Source of the DNA: Sphingomonadaceae bacterium 3R27E2-A | GTDB lineage: Bacteria; Pseudomonadota; Alphaproteobacteria; Sphingomonadales; Sphingomonadaceae | Reading direction: 5' to 3' | Assembly (NCBI GenBank): GCA_005503165.1 | Contig: SCNT01000009.1 | Span: 1-64,000, forward strand | Length of the DNA stretch: 64,000 nucleotides | Part shown: piece by piece, positions 1-7,851 of the stretch | Layout of the letters: each line of letters begins with the position of its first letter | How positions within the stretch are numbered: the stretch's first letter is position 1 | Notes under the pieces: generated by a model | The model's input: the letters and a program-made list of their open reading frames with translations, nothing else | Told to the model about the DNA's origin: nothing | Database searches by the model: none | Position numbers and translations under genes: made by a program

Positions 1-25
1 CCAGCTGGTTGGGGCTGGGGCCACA

Positions 26-2680
26 TTAATTATCTGGAGTAGAAACTATGTCTTCATCACGTAAACCCGCGCCCGCACGCGAACCGCTCGACATAAATCT
101 CGACTGCAAAGAATACGTCTTATCTGGAGATCCAGATAAGACATATTCGCGCGGCGTTATGTCGACCGACACATCGTCCCACTCCTCGGTCGGAATTTCC
201 GCGAGCCGACGCTCCTGCAGCGCCTCGCCAGTCGAGACGATTTGCACGACCGCTGCATGACCGTCTTCGAGATCGCGCGCGATGCTCGCGATCGTGCTCG
301 GCGTCTGCATCGCGGTGATGAGGTGATTGAAGAAGCGCTGCTTCGTGCTCTCGAAGGCCGAGCGCGCGGCGGACTTGGCCTGCGGGTTGAGCGTCCCATG
401 GAGCGAGCTGGTGACCCCGGCCGCCTCCATCGCGGCGTCGAGATTGTTGTGGATGACCTGGAAGGCACCGGCATAGCTGTCATAGATGCGGCGCTGCTCG
501 TCGGTCAGCGCATGCTCGAGCAGCTCATATTCGACCCCGTCGAACGACAGTGAGCGCGCCGCGTAGAGACCGAGCGCCTTGAGATCGCGCGCGAGCACTT
601 CCATCGCGGCGACGCCGCCCTCCTCGATCGCCGCCACGAACTCGCCGCGTGTCGCAAAGGGAAAGTCGCCGCCCCCCCATAGGCCGAGGCGCTGCGCATA
701 GGCGAGGTTCTGAACCGTCGTTGCGCCGGTTGCGGATACATAGACGATGCGGGCGTCGGGGAGAGCGTGCTGCAGTCGAAGCCCAGCCCGCCCCTGCTGC
801 GACGGTTTCGCTTCGCCGCGCGTGCCCTTCCCTCCTGCAGCATTCGCCATTGCATGTGCTTCGTCGAAGATGATCACGCCGTCGAAATCGCGTCCGAGCC
901 ATCCGACGATCTGCTCGATCCGGCTCGCCTTTGTATCGCGCGCCTGGCTGCGCAGCGTCGCATAGGTCGTGAAGAGAATGCCCTCGGCGAGCTTGATCGG
1001 CGTTCCCTGCCGGTAGCGCGAAAGCGGCGTGACGAGCAGGCGCTCTCGGCCCAAGGCCGTCCAGTCGCGCTGCGCGTCTTCGAGCAGCCGGTCCGACACC
1101 GACAGCCAGACGGCGCGGCGCCGACCCTTAAGCCAATTGTCGAGGATGATCCCCGCGACCTGGCGCCCCTTGCCGGCGCCCGTTCCGTCACCGAGGAACC
1201 AGCCGCGCCGGAACTGAACGGCTTCCTCATTGTCGTCGCTCGCCGCGGTGACAACGTCCCAGGTCTCGTCGACGGTCCAGCTTCCGGTGATGTGGCCGCT
1301 GTGCGCTTCGCCGGCATAGATGATCGACTCGATCTGCGCGTCCGAGAGGATGCCATCGGCAATGAGGCTCGTGGGCAGATGCGGACGATAGCCGGGCTTC
1401 GGCGGCGCGACCGAGGCCATCGCCGCCGATTGCACGAGCGCGGTCGGATGCGGCCTCGCATGCGGAATGCTCAGCGATTGCAGGACATAGGGCTCGTAGA
1501 TGCCGTCTCCGAGCACCCCGTCGGCCGCCGACCAGTCGCGGCAATGATAGTCGAGTTCGGGGGCAACTTCGGCCACCCCCGCGCGGGCCTGCCGCTCGGT
1601 GGCGACGGTTCGCGTCCGTTCCGGCGCGGCGACCGGATGCGCTGCGGTCGCGCCCGGCGGAGGCGTCGGCGTGGATCGCGGCGGGACGTCGGCGATGACC
1701 CAGCCGAGCAAGGTTGCAAGATCGGCGGCCTCGCCCCGGCTTGCCGGAAAGGAAGAAGGGTCAACGGCCGCGAGCTTGTCGAACACGAGCAGCCGCGTCG
1801 GTGTGGTCGTCCCATGCTTCGCATAGAGTTTGCCGGCGATGGCGGCGGAGAATATGAGGCGCGCCTCGGCCTGCAGGCCGGTGAAGGCCTCCCGCCACGC
1901 CGGCACCTCGGGCGCGCAATTGGCGCCCACGATTGCCACGAGCCGGCCGCCCGGCCTCAGCCGCGCGAGCGCCGAGCGGATGTGCCGGATGGCGGCGTCC
2001 TTCATCGCGCGGTCGACATTCGCGACCGCCGAGAAGGGCGGGTTCATCAGGATGACGTCGGGAACGACGGCCCCGTCGAGACGATCGTCGATCGCTGCCC
2101 CGTCGTGGCGCGAAACCTGCGACGAGGGGAAGAGATGTCCGAGGATGGCTGCACGCCTTGGCTCGAGCTCGTTGAGTGCCAGGCGCGCGCCGGCGAGTTC
2201 GGCATGGCTCGCGAGCATGCCGGTGCCGGCGGACGGCTCGAGCACGAGGTCGGCTGGACCGATCGAAGCCGCCACAGCGGCGACATAGGCGAGCGGCAGC
2301 GGCGTAGAGAATTGCTGATAGGCTTGTCCGGCTTCGGAGCGGCGAGTCTGCGTCGGGATGCGGCGCGCGATCTGCTCCCACAGCATGAGGCGCCTCGGGG
2401 CCGAGCCTGCCCGGGTCATCAAGGCCCGGCCATATGAGCGAAGCAGCAGGACCTGCGCCGCCTCGCAGGCATCATAGGCGGTTTTCCAGTCCCAGCCGCC
2501 TTCGGCATCGCTCGCACCGAAGGCCGCAGTCATCGCGGCGCGAACTTGCCCCGTGTCGAAGGGGTTGCCCGCTTCGAGAAGCGGGAGAATGGCCTCGGCG
2601 GCCACCAACAGGCGGGTAGCTTCGGACGGGACGGAAAAAGGCGCGGCGCCGGGCGCCGCGCAGACGGAAGGATTTGGCAT
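26..2680 (-). CDS. Strawberry-notch family methyltransferase/helicase, C-terminally truncated
   Basis: Large protein typical of alphaproteobacterial plasmids and ICEs. Counting from MPNPSV, an N-terminal methyltransferase-like domain carries EPSAGTGM near residue 148 and NPPF near 213. A strawberry-notch helicase domain follows, with Walker A GDGTGAGKG near 497 and DEAH near 606, then VSATGAT. The start at 2680 has a GAGGAA ribosome site; an ATG at 2779 overlaps the DUF7007 stop but lies in a low-complexity leader. Family members usually run well past 1,300 residues with a C-terminal helicase domain. Here homology ends after DITPREYVL near position 140, and about 35 foreign residues close the frame at 26. 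The protein is probably non-functional or altered. It is the last gene of a minus-strand backbone operon. Confidence 0.8.
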   Translation of the reverse strand: MPNPSVCAAPGAAPFSVPSEATRLLVAAEAILPLLEAGNPFDTGQVRAAMTAAFGASDAEGGWDWKTAYDACEAAQVLLLRSYGRALMTRAGSAPRRLMLWEQIARRIPTQTRRSEAGQAYQQFSTPLPLAYVAAVAASIGPADLVLEPSAGTGMLASHAELAGARLALNELEPRRAAILGHLFPSSQVSRHDGAAIDDRLDGAVVPDVILMNPPFSAVANVDRAMKDAAIRHIRSALARLRPGGRLVAIVGANCAPEVPAWREAFTGLQAEARLIFSAAIAGKLYAKHGTTTPTRLLVFDKLAAVDPSSFPASRGEAADLATLLGWVIADVPPRSTPTPPPGATAAHPVAAPERTRTVATERQARAGVAEVAPELDYHCRDWSAADGVLGDGIYEPYVLQSLSIPHARPHPTALVQSAAMASVAPPKPGYRPHLPTSLIADGILSDAQIESIIYAGEAHSGHITGSWTVDETWDVVTAASDDNEEAVQFRRGWFLGDGTGAGKGRQVAGIILDNWLKGRRRAVWLSVSDRLLEDAQRDWTALGRERLLVTPLSRYRQGTPIKLAEGILFTTYATLRSQARDTKASRIEQIVGWLGRDFDGVIIFDEAHAMANAAGGKGTRGEAKPSQQGRAGLRLQHALPDARIVYVSATGATTVQNLAYAQRLGLWGGGDFPFATRGEFVAAIEEGGVAAMEVLARDLKALGLYAARSLSFDGVEYELLEHALTDEQRRIYDSYAGAFQVIHNNLDAAMEAAGVTSSLHGTLNPQAKSAARSAFESTKQRFFNHLITAMQTPSTIASIARDLEDGHAAVVQIVSTGEALQERRLAEIPTEEWDDVSVDITPREYVLSGSPDKTYSLQSRFMSSGSRAGAGLRDEDIVSTPDN
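30..148. mobile_element. Probable mobile-element end interrupting the strawberry-notch gene
   Basis: The decamer TTATCTGGAG occurs at 30-39 and again at 120-129, and an inverted copy lies just beyond it inside a palindrome. The minus-strand strawberry-notch frame loses its expected sequence exactly here. This looks like the terminal or core site of an integrated element whose body lies left of the window. No recombinase or transposase motif is visible in the small part present, so the element type is not identified. The call rests on the sudden end of the host gene and the repeat structure. Confidence 0.4.
48..260 (+). pseudogene. Short reading frame starting inside the left-edge element
   Basis: An ATG at 48 is preceded by a GGAG about 8 bases upstream and opens a frame beginning MSSSRKPAPAREPL. 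The frame runs through the palindrome and then antisense into the strawberry-notch gene, stopping at 260. Only the first 20-25 codons can be native to the incoming DNA. It is therefore best read as the 5' fragment of a gene cut at the junction, or as a chance frame. The family is not recognised. Confidence 0.25.
111..148. repeat. Near-perfect 18-bp inverted repeat at the junction
   Basis: The arms at 111-128 and 131-148 are reverse complements with one mismatch, separated by 2 bp. Because of the symmetry, both strands read almost the same peptide (EYVLSG-x-PDKTYS) through it. The form resembles a tyrosine-recombinase core site or the subterminal hairpin of a transposon. Which of these it is cannot be decided from the window. 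Confidence 0.7.
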
Positions 2681-2775
2681 GAGCGGATTCCTCGGGAGAG
2701 CGGGACGGATGATGGCCCGCCGGACGCTCTCTCTCGGACCCGGCGGCTCCCTTTCCGGCCCCGGGACACTTCCTC

Positions 2776-3576
2776 TCATCCCATGGAGCGATGGCGCTCC
2801 GGATCGATCACGAAGCCATGCCGGCCGATGACATATTCCTCGTCGGGCACGAGGAAATCGCGGGACGCCACCGCGCCGCGCAAGCCGCCAAGCGAGGCGG
2901 TCGCGATTATCTTGCCGGGGTGCGCTTCGGCCTGGCTCGCAGCGATCACGACCCAGTCGACTGCGTGATCGCGCTGGAAGGCCTCGCGATCGCGCGTCCG
3001 GGACTCCGAACGCTCGAGCCTGCGGCCGTAGAGCGCCTCCCAGATATCCGGTTCATAGTCGCGAAGCGTTCGCTCGGCCGCCTCGCGCTCCCGATCGGTG
3101 AAGAGATCGGGATAGCCCGCGGCGACGCGCGCCCAGTCGCAATCCTCCTCATACCAGCCGTCGTCCCACCGCAGCGCCGGGTGCAGCAGCGCGTTGCGGA
3201 TCTCATCGAGGTGGAAGCCGCCATGGCTCGCCGTGTCGTAGCAGATGATCCCCTCGGCGTAGCGTGTGGCTACCAGCGATGGCCCCCAGGGCGTATGCAC
3301 GCTCCCGGAAATCCGCTCGCGGCCGAAAGCGGCGCGTTGCCGGAAGTGGAGCAGCCAGGCCTCGACATGCGATCGAAAGCCCGCTTCGTCCGCGACCATG
3401 CCGTCTCGCCCGAAGGCGTCCTTCGCGGACCATGCCGCCATTGGCCGCGCCGACGAAGCGGCGGTCGAGATGCGATACTCGTCTCCCTCAGGCAGCGCGA
3501 TCAACCCGAGATAATCGATGCGCGCCGCCATCAGGCCATCGGAAGTGGTGCCATATTCGGCCTGGATTGCGGTCAT
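2776..3576 (-). CDS. DUF7007-like plasmid/ICE protein
   Basis: A 266-residue soluble protein recognised as resembling DUF7007-type proteins found beside strawberry-notch genes in sphingomonad plasmids. It has a mixed alpha/beta look: TPWGPSLVATRYAEGIICYDT in the middle, HGGFHLDEIRNALL after it, and an acidic helical second half. There is no signal peptide or membrane segment. Its ATG overlaps the stop of the upstream 159-residue gene as ATGA, and its own stop overlaps a possible ATG of the strawberry-notch gene. This indicates translational coupling within one operon. The biochemical function is unknown. A role in plasmid or ICE biology is inferred from context only. Confidence 0.6.
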   Translation of the reverse strand: MTAIQAEYGTTSDGLMAARIDYLGLIALPEGDEYRISTAASSARPMAAWSAKDAFGRDGMVADEAGFRSHVEAWLLHFRQRAAFGRERISGSVHTPWGPSLVATRYAEGIICYDTASHGGFHLDEIRNALLHPALRWDDGWYEEDCDWARVAAGYPDLFTDREREAAERTLRDYEPDIWEALYGRRLERSESRTRDREAFQRDHAVDWVVIAASQAEAHPGKIIATASLGGLRGAVASRDFLVPDEEYVIGRHGFVIDPERHRSMG

Positions 3577-4052
3577 GCCGCTTCCTCCCGGATGAGCGGC
3601 CGATCGACCGGGTCGGGATCGCTCACCAGCTCGATCCGCGCGTCGTGATAATGATGCTCGGCCAGCCAGGCCCGCGCCGCTTCGTCATCGGCCGCGAGGT
3701 GACGCAGTTCGCAATTGTCCGCCCGTCCGGTTAGCACGCGTGCCGAACCGGCGACAGGCCGTTCGAGAATCTCGAAGTCGAGGTTGCCGACCACCGAGTA
3801 GATACGGCGCACGACGAGGATCGGGACCCCGCCGCTCGAATAGGTTGCAAGGTGGAGGCCGAAGGTTGCCGGCGATGAATAGGTAGGCCGATCGCAGCCG
3901 GGCTGGCATTCGATGAGCGTCCCGGTGCCATTGTCATTCTCCCATGCCTTGACCTTGCGGGTGAAGCGTTCGGGCGGGCGCGGCTGGCCATTGGAAAAGC
4001 GGATCTTGCTGCCGAGCGGCGCCGACAGATAAAGTTCAATCGGTGTCATCAT
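3573..4052 (-). CDS. Unknown small backbone protein
   Basis: A 159-residue protein beginning MMTPIELYLSAPLGSKIRF. A good ribosome site (AGGAGACCT) precedes two adjacent ATG codons at 4052 and 4049. The N-terminal half is rich in beta-strand-like residues and the C-terminal third is acidic (ADDEAARAWL, DPDPVDRP). It has no signal peptide or membrane helix. The stop overlaps the DUF7007 start by four bases, so the two are translationally coupled. A hairpin lies about 20 bp upstream at 4071-4096. I do not recognise the family. Conservation with the neighbouring plasmid genes is expected but not shown here. Confidence 0.65.
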   Translation of the reverse strand: MMTPIELYLSAPLGSKIRFSNGQPRPPERFTRKVKAWENDNGTGTLIECQPGCDRPTYSSPATFGLHLATYSSGGVPILVVRRIYSVVGNLDFEILERPVAGSARVLTGRADNCELRHLAADDEAARAWLAEHHYHDARIELVSDPDPVDRPLIREEAA

Positions 4053-4070
4053 AGGTCTCCTGAAAATGAA

Positions 4071-4096
4071 GAAGCCCGGCGCGATGGCCGGGCTTC
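4071..4096. repeat. Intercistronic hairpin, copy 1
   Basis: Perfect 10-bp arms GAAGCCCGGC and GCCGGGCTTC flank the loop GCGATG. It sits between the 167-residue gene and the 159-residue gene of the minus-strand operon. No T-run follows on either strand, so an intrinsic terminator is uncertain. An RNA-processing or attenuating hairpin is equally possible. A closely related hairpin lies at 5193-5220. Confidence 0.65.
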
Positions 4097-4121
4097 GAAG
4101 AGGGAAATTCGGTTCGCGGTT

Positions 4122-4625
4122 TCAGCCGGGCGGTGCTCCAATCGGGAGCTTGGCGATCGCCTGTTCGAGGAAATCGGATGTCGACATATGTTCGATGTCG
4201 CCAGCCGTGATCAGGGTCGCCGAGCCGCCGAAGCCATCGGACAGCATCTTCGAACAGGACCAGGCAGATTCCACCTCGATGTAATCGAGAGCCGAACGTT
4301 TCACGACGTCCTGGAAGATGCCTTCGAAACCGATGACCGACAGGTCGAAGTCGAGCTCGTTCGTGTCGGGATCGAGCCCTGCAAGCTCGTCGCGGAGACA
4401 CTCCGCGAGCGAGCTTGCTATGCCATCGTCGGCGGCGAGCATCGTGATCACCTCGGGGACATCCATCGCGACGCTGTCGTTCGGCCCGAACGGCGCATAG
4501 AAATAGACATCCTCGCCGATGATCTCATGTCGAAACACCGAAGACAGCACCCTGAATTCCAGCTCGCTCATCGCCGTCTTCGGAATGTCGGGGCGCACGA
4601 CCATCTGGGAATAATAGTCAGGCAT
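4122..4625 (-). CDS. Unknown acidic backbone protein
   Basis: A 167-residue acidic protein starting MPDYYSQMVVRPDIPK. The start at 4625 is chosen because GAGGAGGA lies about 8 bases upstream; the longer frame upstream is an Arg/Ser-rich shadow of the previous gene. It contains DVPEVITMLAADDG and DPDTNELDFDLSVIGFEG, with no signal peptide. It starts 8 bp inside the end of the upstream 164-residue gene, indicating coupled translation. It is not recognised as a named family. Acidic, small, soluble proteins in this position are sometimes DNA mimics or partner proteins, but nothing here proves that. Confidence 0.6.
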   Translation of the reverse strand: MPDYYSQMVVRPDIPKTAMSELEFRVLSSVFRHEIIGEDVYFYAPFGPNDSVAMDVPEVITMLAADDGIASSLAECLRDELAGLDPDTNELDFDLSVIGFEGIFQDVVKRSALDYIEVESAWSCSKMLSDGFGGSATLITAGDIEHMSTSDFLEQAIAKLPIGAPPG

Positions 4626-5112
4626 GATCAGCGTCCTCCTCACCTTTGTGCGGGAGCGCCGGCTCCGGATCACCGTCGACGACCAGCGGCGGGATTTCGA
4701 AGTCCGCTTCCTCGAAGTAGGTAAGGATCGCCTCAATCGAACCGCGTTCCTTCACGACATGCTGGTCGATCATGATGCGATCATTCTCGTCGCACATGTA
4801 GGAGTCGGCTTCCCCCGAGCCGCGGAAGATGACGCGTTCCGCGCTCCACTCGCCGGGATAGCCGCCCGACCAGCGAACGAACGGCAGGCCTTGCTCGACA
4901 CATAAAGCTTCAAGCGACTCCGCCCTGCCCCACGGCACGTTGTGGGCGTAGAGCGACAGCGGTTCGCCGACGATACGATGACCGGCGTGGAAGGTGGGAC
5001 CTTCCCATTCGATCGAGAGGCGTTCGCTGTTGATGATCTCGACGAGCGCGCCAAAAGCCTCGGCGCCAACGCGCCCGCCGATCGTGATCGAGATGGAGAC
5101 GCAGTCAGCCAT
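4618..5112 (-). CDS. Unknown backbone protein
   Basis: A 164-residue protein beginning MADCVSISITIGGRVGAEAF. A strong AGGAGG lies 5 bases before the ATG at 5112, so the extra 15 codons to 5157 are not used. The first half looks like an alpha/beta fold (GALVEIINSERLSIEW, HRIVGEPLSLYAHNV). The middle carries GYPGEWSAERVIFRGSG and the end is acidic. No catalytic motif is evident. It overlaps the following gene by 8 bp and lies downstream of the parB-like gene, with a hairpin (5193-5220) between. The family is not recognised. Confidence 0.6.
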   Translation of the reverse strand: MADCVSISITIGGRVGAEAFGALVEIINSERLSIEWEGPTFHAGHRIVGEPLSLYAHNVPWGRAESLEALCVEQGLPFVRWSGGYPGEWSAERVIFRGSGEADSYMCDENDRIMIDQHVVKERGSIEAILTYFEEADFEIPPLVVDGDPEPALPHKGEEDADHA

Positions 5113-5192
5113 GATGACCTCCTGCGATAGCGGTAGCGCCACCGGCCTCGGCGGCATGGATTGAATTGGTCATTTCATTTCTCCGAAAAGGC

Positions 5193-5220
5193 GAAAGCCC
5201 GGCGCGATGTCCGGGCTTTC
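5193..5220. repeat. Intercistronic hairpin, copy 2
   Basis: Ten-base arms GAAAGCCCGG and CCGGGCTTTC flank the loop CGCGATGT. It shares the core AGCCCGGCGCGATG with the hairpin at 4071-4096. It lies between the ParB-like gene and the 164-residue gene in the same operon. The repeated form suggests a deliberate element that tunes expression or mRNA stability after the first cistron. Confidence 0.65.
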
Positions 5221-5258
5221 GTAGTCAGGATGGATTGCGGCTCAGCGCCGCAGCCGGA

Positions 5259-7394
5259 TCATTCGGCCGCGACCGCATCCGCATCGTCGTCGTCCGTGGC
5301 GTCGCCCTCGATGTTCTCGTCAAAGCTTTCGGCGAGGCCGGGCGGCAGTTCGCCGGCACCATCGTCGTTCACGACTGCGGGTGAGGCCACCGGTTCGAGC
5401 TCGGGCGTGCGCAGCGGTTCGGGGAGCCAGTCGGTATCCTCGAGCAGTCGTTCGGCCTCGCGGGCCATGTCGGCCTTCTTCAGATGGTCGATCATCTGCG
5501 CGAAATTCTCGCCCCGCGCCTCGGTGACGTCGGCGAGGATGCGCGGCTTGGGCACGGCCGCGAGATAGGCGTCCGCTTTCGCCTTCCAGCCGGCGGCAAT
5601 GACATCGAGGCCGACCGCGCGCGCGATGACATGGCTGTGCGCGACACGCCGCTCGACGCCGTGGGGAGAGATGCGGCCGTTGTCATATTTGACCGCCTCG
5701 CGCTGGGCATTGACGCCGACCGACACGCAATGCGCGAACAAGGCCCATTGGTCATCGCTGCCGAGCGCGAGCACCCAGTCCCAGATGTCCTTGTCGCTCT
5801 TCGGCATCCGGGTGCGCCATTCCTCCCGCCGCTCGGCGATCGCCTGCCCGGGCGCGCTGTCGCGAAGGCCCGGAGGCTCGTTCGAGAAGCTGACCGGGTT
5901 CACGCGGACCTGCACGCAGCCCTCGCTGCTGTACCCGAAGAAGCAGGACAGGACGAAGGCGTGGAGCACCGAGACGAAGGCCGTCGCCGGATCCTTGGCG
6001 AAAGCATCCTGCAGCGCGAGCGTTCGCCACGCCGTCAGGTCGGAGACGAGCCGCTCGGACAGAGGCTTGAGCGTCTCGATCTCCTCCTCGCCGGCCGCCT
6101 CGCCGGTCACTGCGGGCGCCGCGGCATCGGTGGAAGCCGAGCCGGCATGCTGGCCGCCGGCACTGGCGCCCGCTTCGCCCTCGCCGACTTCGACTTCGGG
6201 GTCGACCGGCTCGTCCTCTGCTTTCACGAAGCCACGCTCGATCCGGAGCGATCCATTCGCCTCGATCGACAGGAATGCGCCGGCGATGGCGATCTCGGCG
6301 GGATCGAAGATCTGCGGCCGCTCGGTGATCGCGCTGATCGCAGCGTCGATCTCCTCGAGGCGCGCATGGACCTCTTCGGGGACTTCATCAGCGTCGCACC
6401 ATTCGTTGCTGAGCGCCTCGCCTTCGGCCTCGAGATCGGCGAGCCTCTTCTGCTCCTCGTCGGTCATCGGCACTTCTTCGCCGTAGATCGCGCGCATTCC
6501 GCGGCTCGCGTTCCATGGCGCATCAAGGCCGGCATCGACCCATTTCCAGCCTTCGCCGCCGATGCGTTCGGCTTCGGATTCGAGTTTCGCGCCGACAAGC
6601 TTGTCGAGCAGCGGGGGATCGGTCAGCCAGCCGCCGGCGTCGGCCTCGAAGAGGTCGCGCACGACGCTGCCGCCCGCATCGACATAGGCCTCGAGCCCGA
6701 CGAAGCGGACGCGTTTGTCGACGACACGCACGCTATTTTCGGTCAGCTTCTGGCGAATGAAGGCAGGCGCCGAACTTAAGCTGGTCTTCAGCAGCTCGAA
6801 CACGGCTTCCTGGCGCTCGAAATCGTCCGAGATCGTGAAGGCCATGATCTGTTCGAGCGAGAGGCCGTCCTCGGCATAGACCTTGAGCAGCGCAGGCGAC
6901 ACGCCCGCGAGCTTCAGGCGTTGGCGGACGACCGCCGGCGTAACGAAGTGATGCGCGGCGATTTTTTCGACATCGTCGCCCTTCTCGGCCATCGCCTGCA
7001 TGGCGCGGAACTGGTCGAGCGGATGAAGGGATTCGCGCCGGGCATTTTCGGCGAGGCTGTCGTCTTCGGCAAGGATGCCGCAATCGGCCGGCTTGACGAT
7101 GCACGGAACGGGAGCATCCCTGGCGAGCCGCTTCTGCTTCACCAGCAGCTCAAGAGCGCGATATCGCCGGCCTCCGGCCGGAACCTCATAATCCCCGGTT
7201 TCCTGGCCGTCGTCATTCAAGACCGGCCGGACATTGAGGCTGGTCAGCAGGCCTCGCCTCTCGATATCGGCTGCGAGTTCAGCAATAGTTTCCCCGGCGA
7301 GGATTTTCCGCACGTTGGATTGGGACAGGAGCAACCTGTCGAAGGGAATGTCGCGAGACTGGTTGAGGGTGATTTTCGGTTGCGTCTTGGCCAT
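5259..7394 (-). CDS. Large ParB/Srx-like DNA-binding protein of plasmid/ICE type
   Basis: A 711-residue protein. The start at 7394 (MAKTQPKITL) has GGAG 8 bases upstream; the longer frame is leader sequence. Residues about 15-110 form the ParB N-terminal nuclease-like domain (NVRKI, LAADIERRGLL, GGRRYRALELL, DDSLAENARRESLHP). An HTH-like region follows (EKIAAHHFVTPAVVRQRLKL). The remainder is a long C-terminal extension with an acidic, Ala/Gly-rich linker and a conserved-looking end. Chromosomal ParB is about 300 residues, so this belongs to the long plasmid/ICE ParB-like group with a role other than simple partition. It heads the operon with the unknowns, DUF7007 and strawberry-notch genes. 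No ParA is present in the window. Confidence 0.8.
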   Translation of the reverse strand: MAKTQPKITLNQSRDIPFDRLLLSQSNVRKILAGETIAELAADIERRGLLTSLNVRPVLNDDGQETGDYEVPAGGRRYRALELLVKQKRLARDAPVPCIVKPADCGILAEDDSLAENARRESLHPLDQFRAMQAMAEKGDDVEKIAAHHFVTPAVVRQRLKLAGVSPALLKVYAEDGLSLEQIMAFTISDDFERQEAVFELLKTSLSSAPAFIRQKLTENSVRVVDKRVRFVGLEAYVDAGGSVVRDLFEADAGGWLTDPPLLDKLVGAKLESEAERIGGEGWKWVDAGLDAPWNASRGMRAIYGEEVPMTDEEQKRLADLEAEGEALSNEWCDADEVPEEVHARLEEIDAAISAITERPQIFDPAEIAIAGAFLSIEANGSLRIERGFVKAEDEPVDPEVEVGEGEAGASAGGQHAGSASTDAAAPAVTGEAAGEEEIETLKPLSERLVSDLTAWRTLALQDAFAKDPATAFVSVLHAFVLSCFFGYSSEGCVQVRVNPVSFSNEPPGLRDSAPGQAIAERREEWRTRMPKSDKDIWDWVLALGSDDQWALFAHCVSVGVNAQREAVKYDNGRISPHGVERRVAHSHVIARAVGLDVIAAGWKAKADAYLAAVPKPRILADVTEARGENFAQMIDHLKKADMAREAERLLEDTDWLPEPLRTPELEPVASPAVVNDDGAGELPPGLAESFDENIEGDATDDDDADAVAAE

Positions 7395-7851
7395 GAGCCA
7401 TCTCCGGGGCGGGACGCCGGAAGCCACTCTCCCGACTCTCGATTCCGCCGCAAGAACCGGAATTTCCTCTGGCTCTCGAAGAGACACCGGCAGGTCCGGC
7501 GTTCTGGCCGGATCAGGCAAGACACCGGCAGGATGGATTTCGACCGATTCCCGGAAGCACCGCGCGGTAGCGCGGTGAATAGCGTCCAAGCTCGCGCTGC
7601 CGAAAATTTCACCTCCAGCTAGGAAACCGATCTCGGCCCCAGTATCCCGGCGTCCGAATCGCTGACGGTTCGCCGAAGACGCACCGCGCCCCTGCCGCGG
7701 CCATCATGCCAATCCCGGCGCGGACGGCGTCATCGCTATCCGGTCATGGTGGCCGTCGCCCTCTCCATGACCAGGGCCAGGGCTGCCGGGAGCGCATGTG
7801 CGCCGAGCGCGCGTTCGCGGGCAACGACAAAGGCAGCGCGTTGCCAGGCGC
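7395..7851. other. Intergenic region without recognised gene
   Basis: About 457 bp between the ParB-like gene and the end of the histidine-kinase gene. It should contain the promoter of the ParB-headed operon. Reading frames here lack a ribosome site and recognisable protein sequence. It is also the boundary between the mobile backbone and the two-component region. Confidence 0.5.

Noticed and set aside
767-2437. Long plus-strand open frame opposite the strawberry-notch gene
   Set aside because: Arg-rich antisense frame caused by high GC; no ribosome site or family motif, while the minus strand has clear helicase and methyltransferase motifs.
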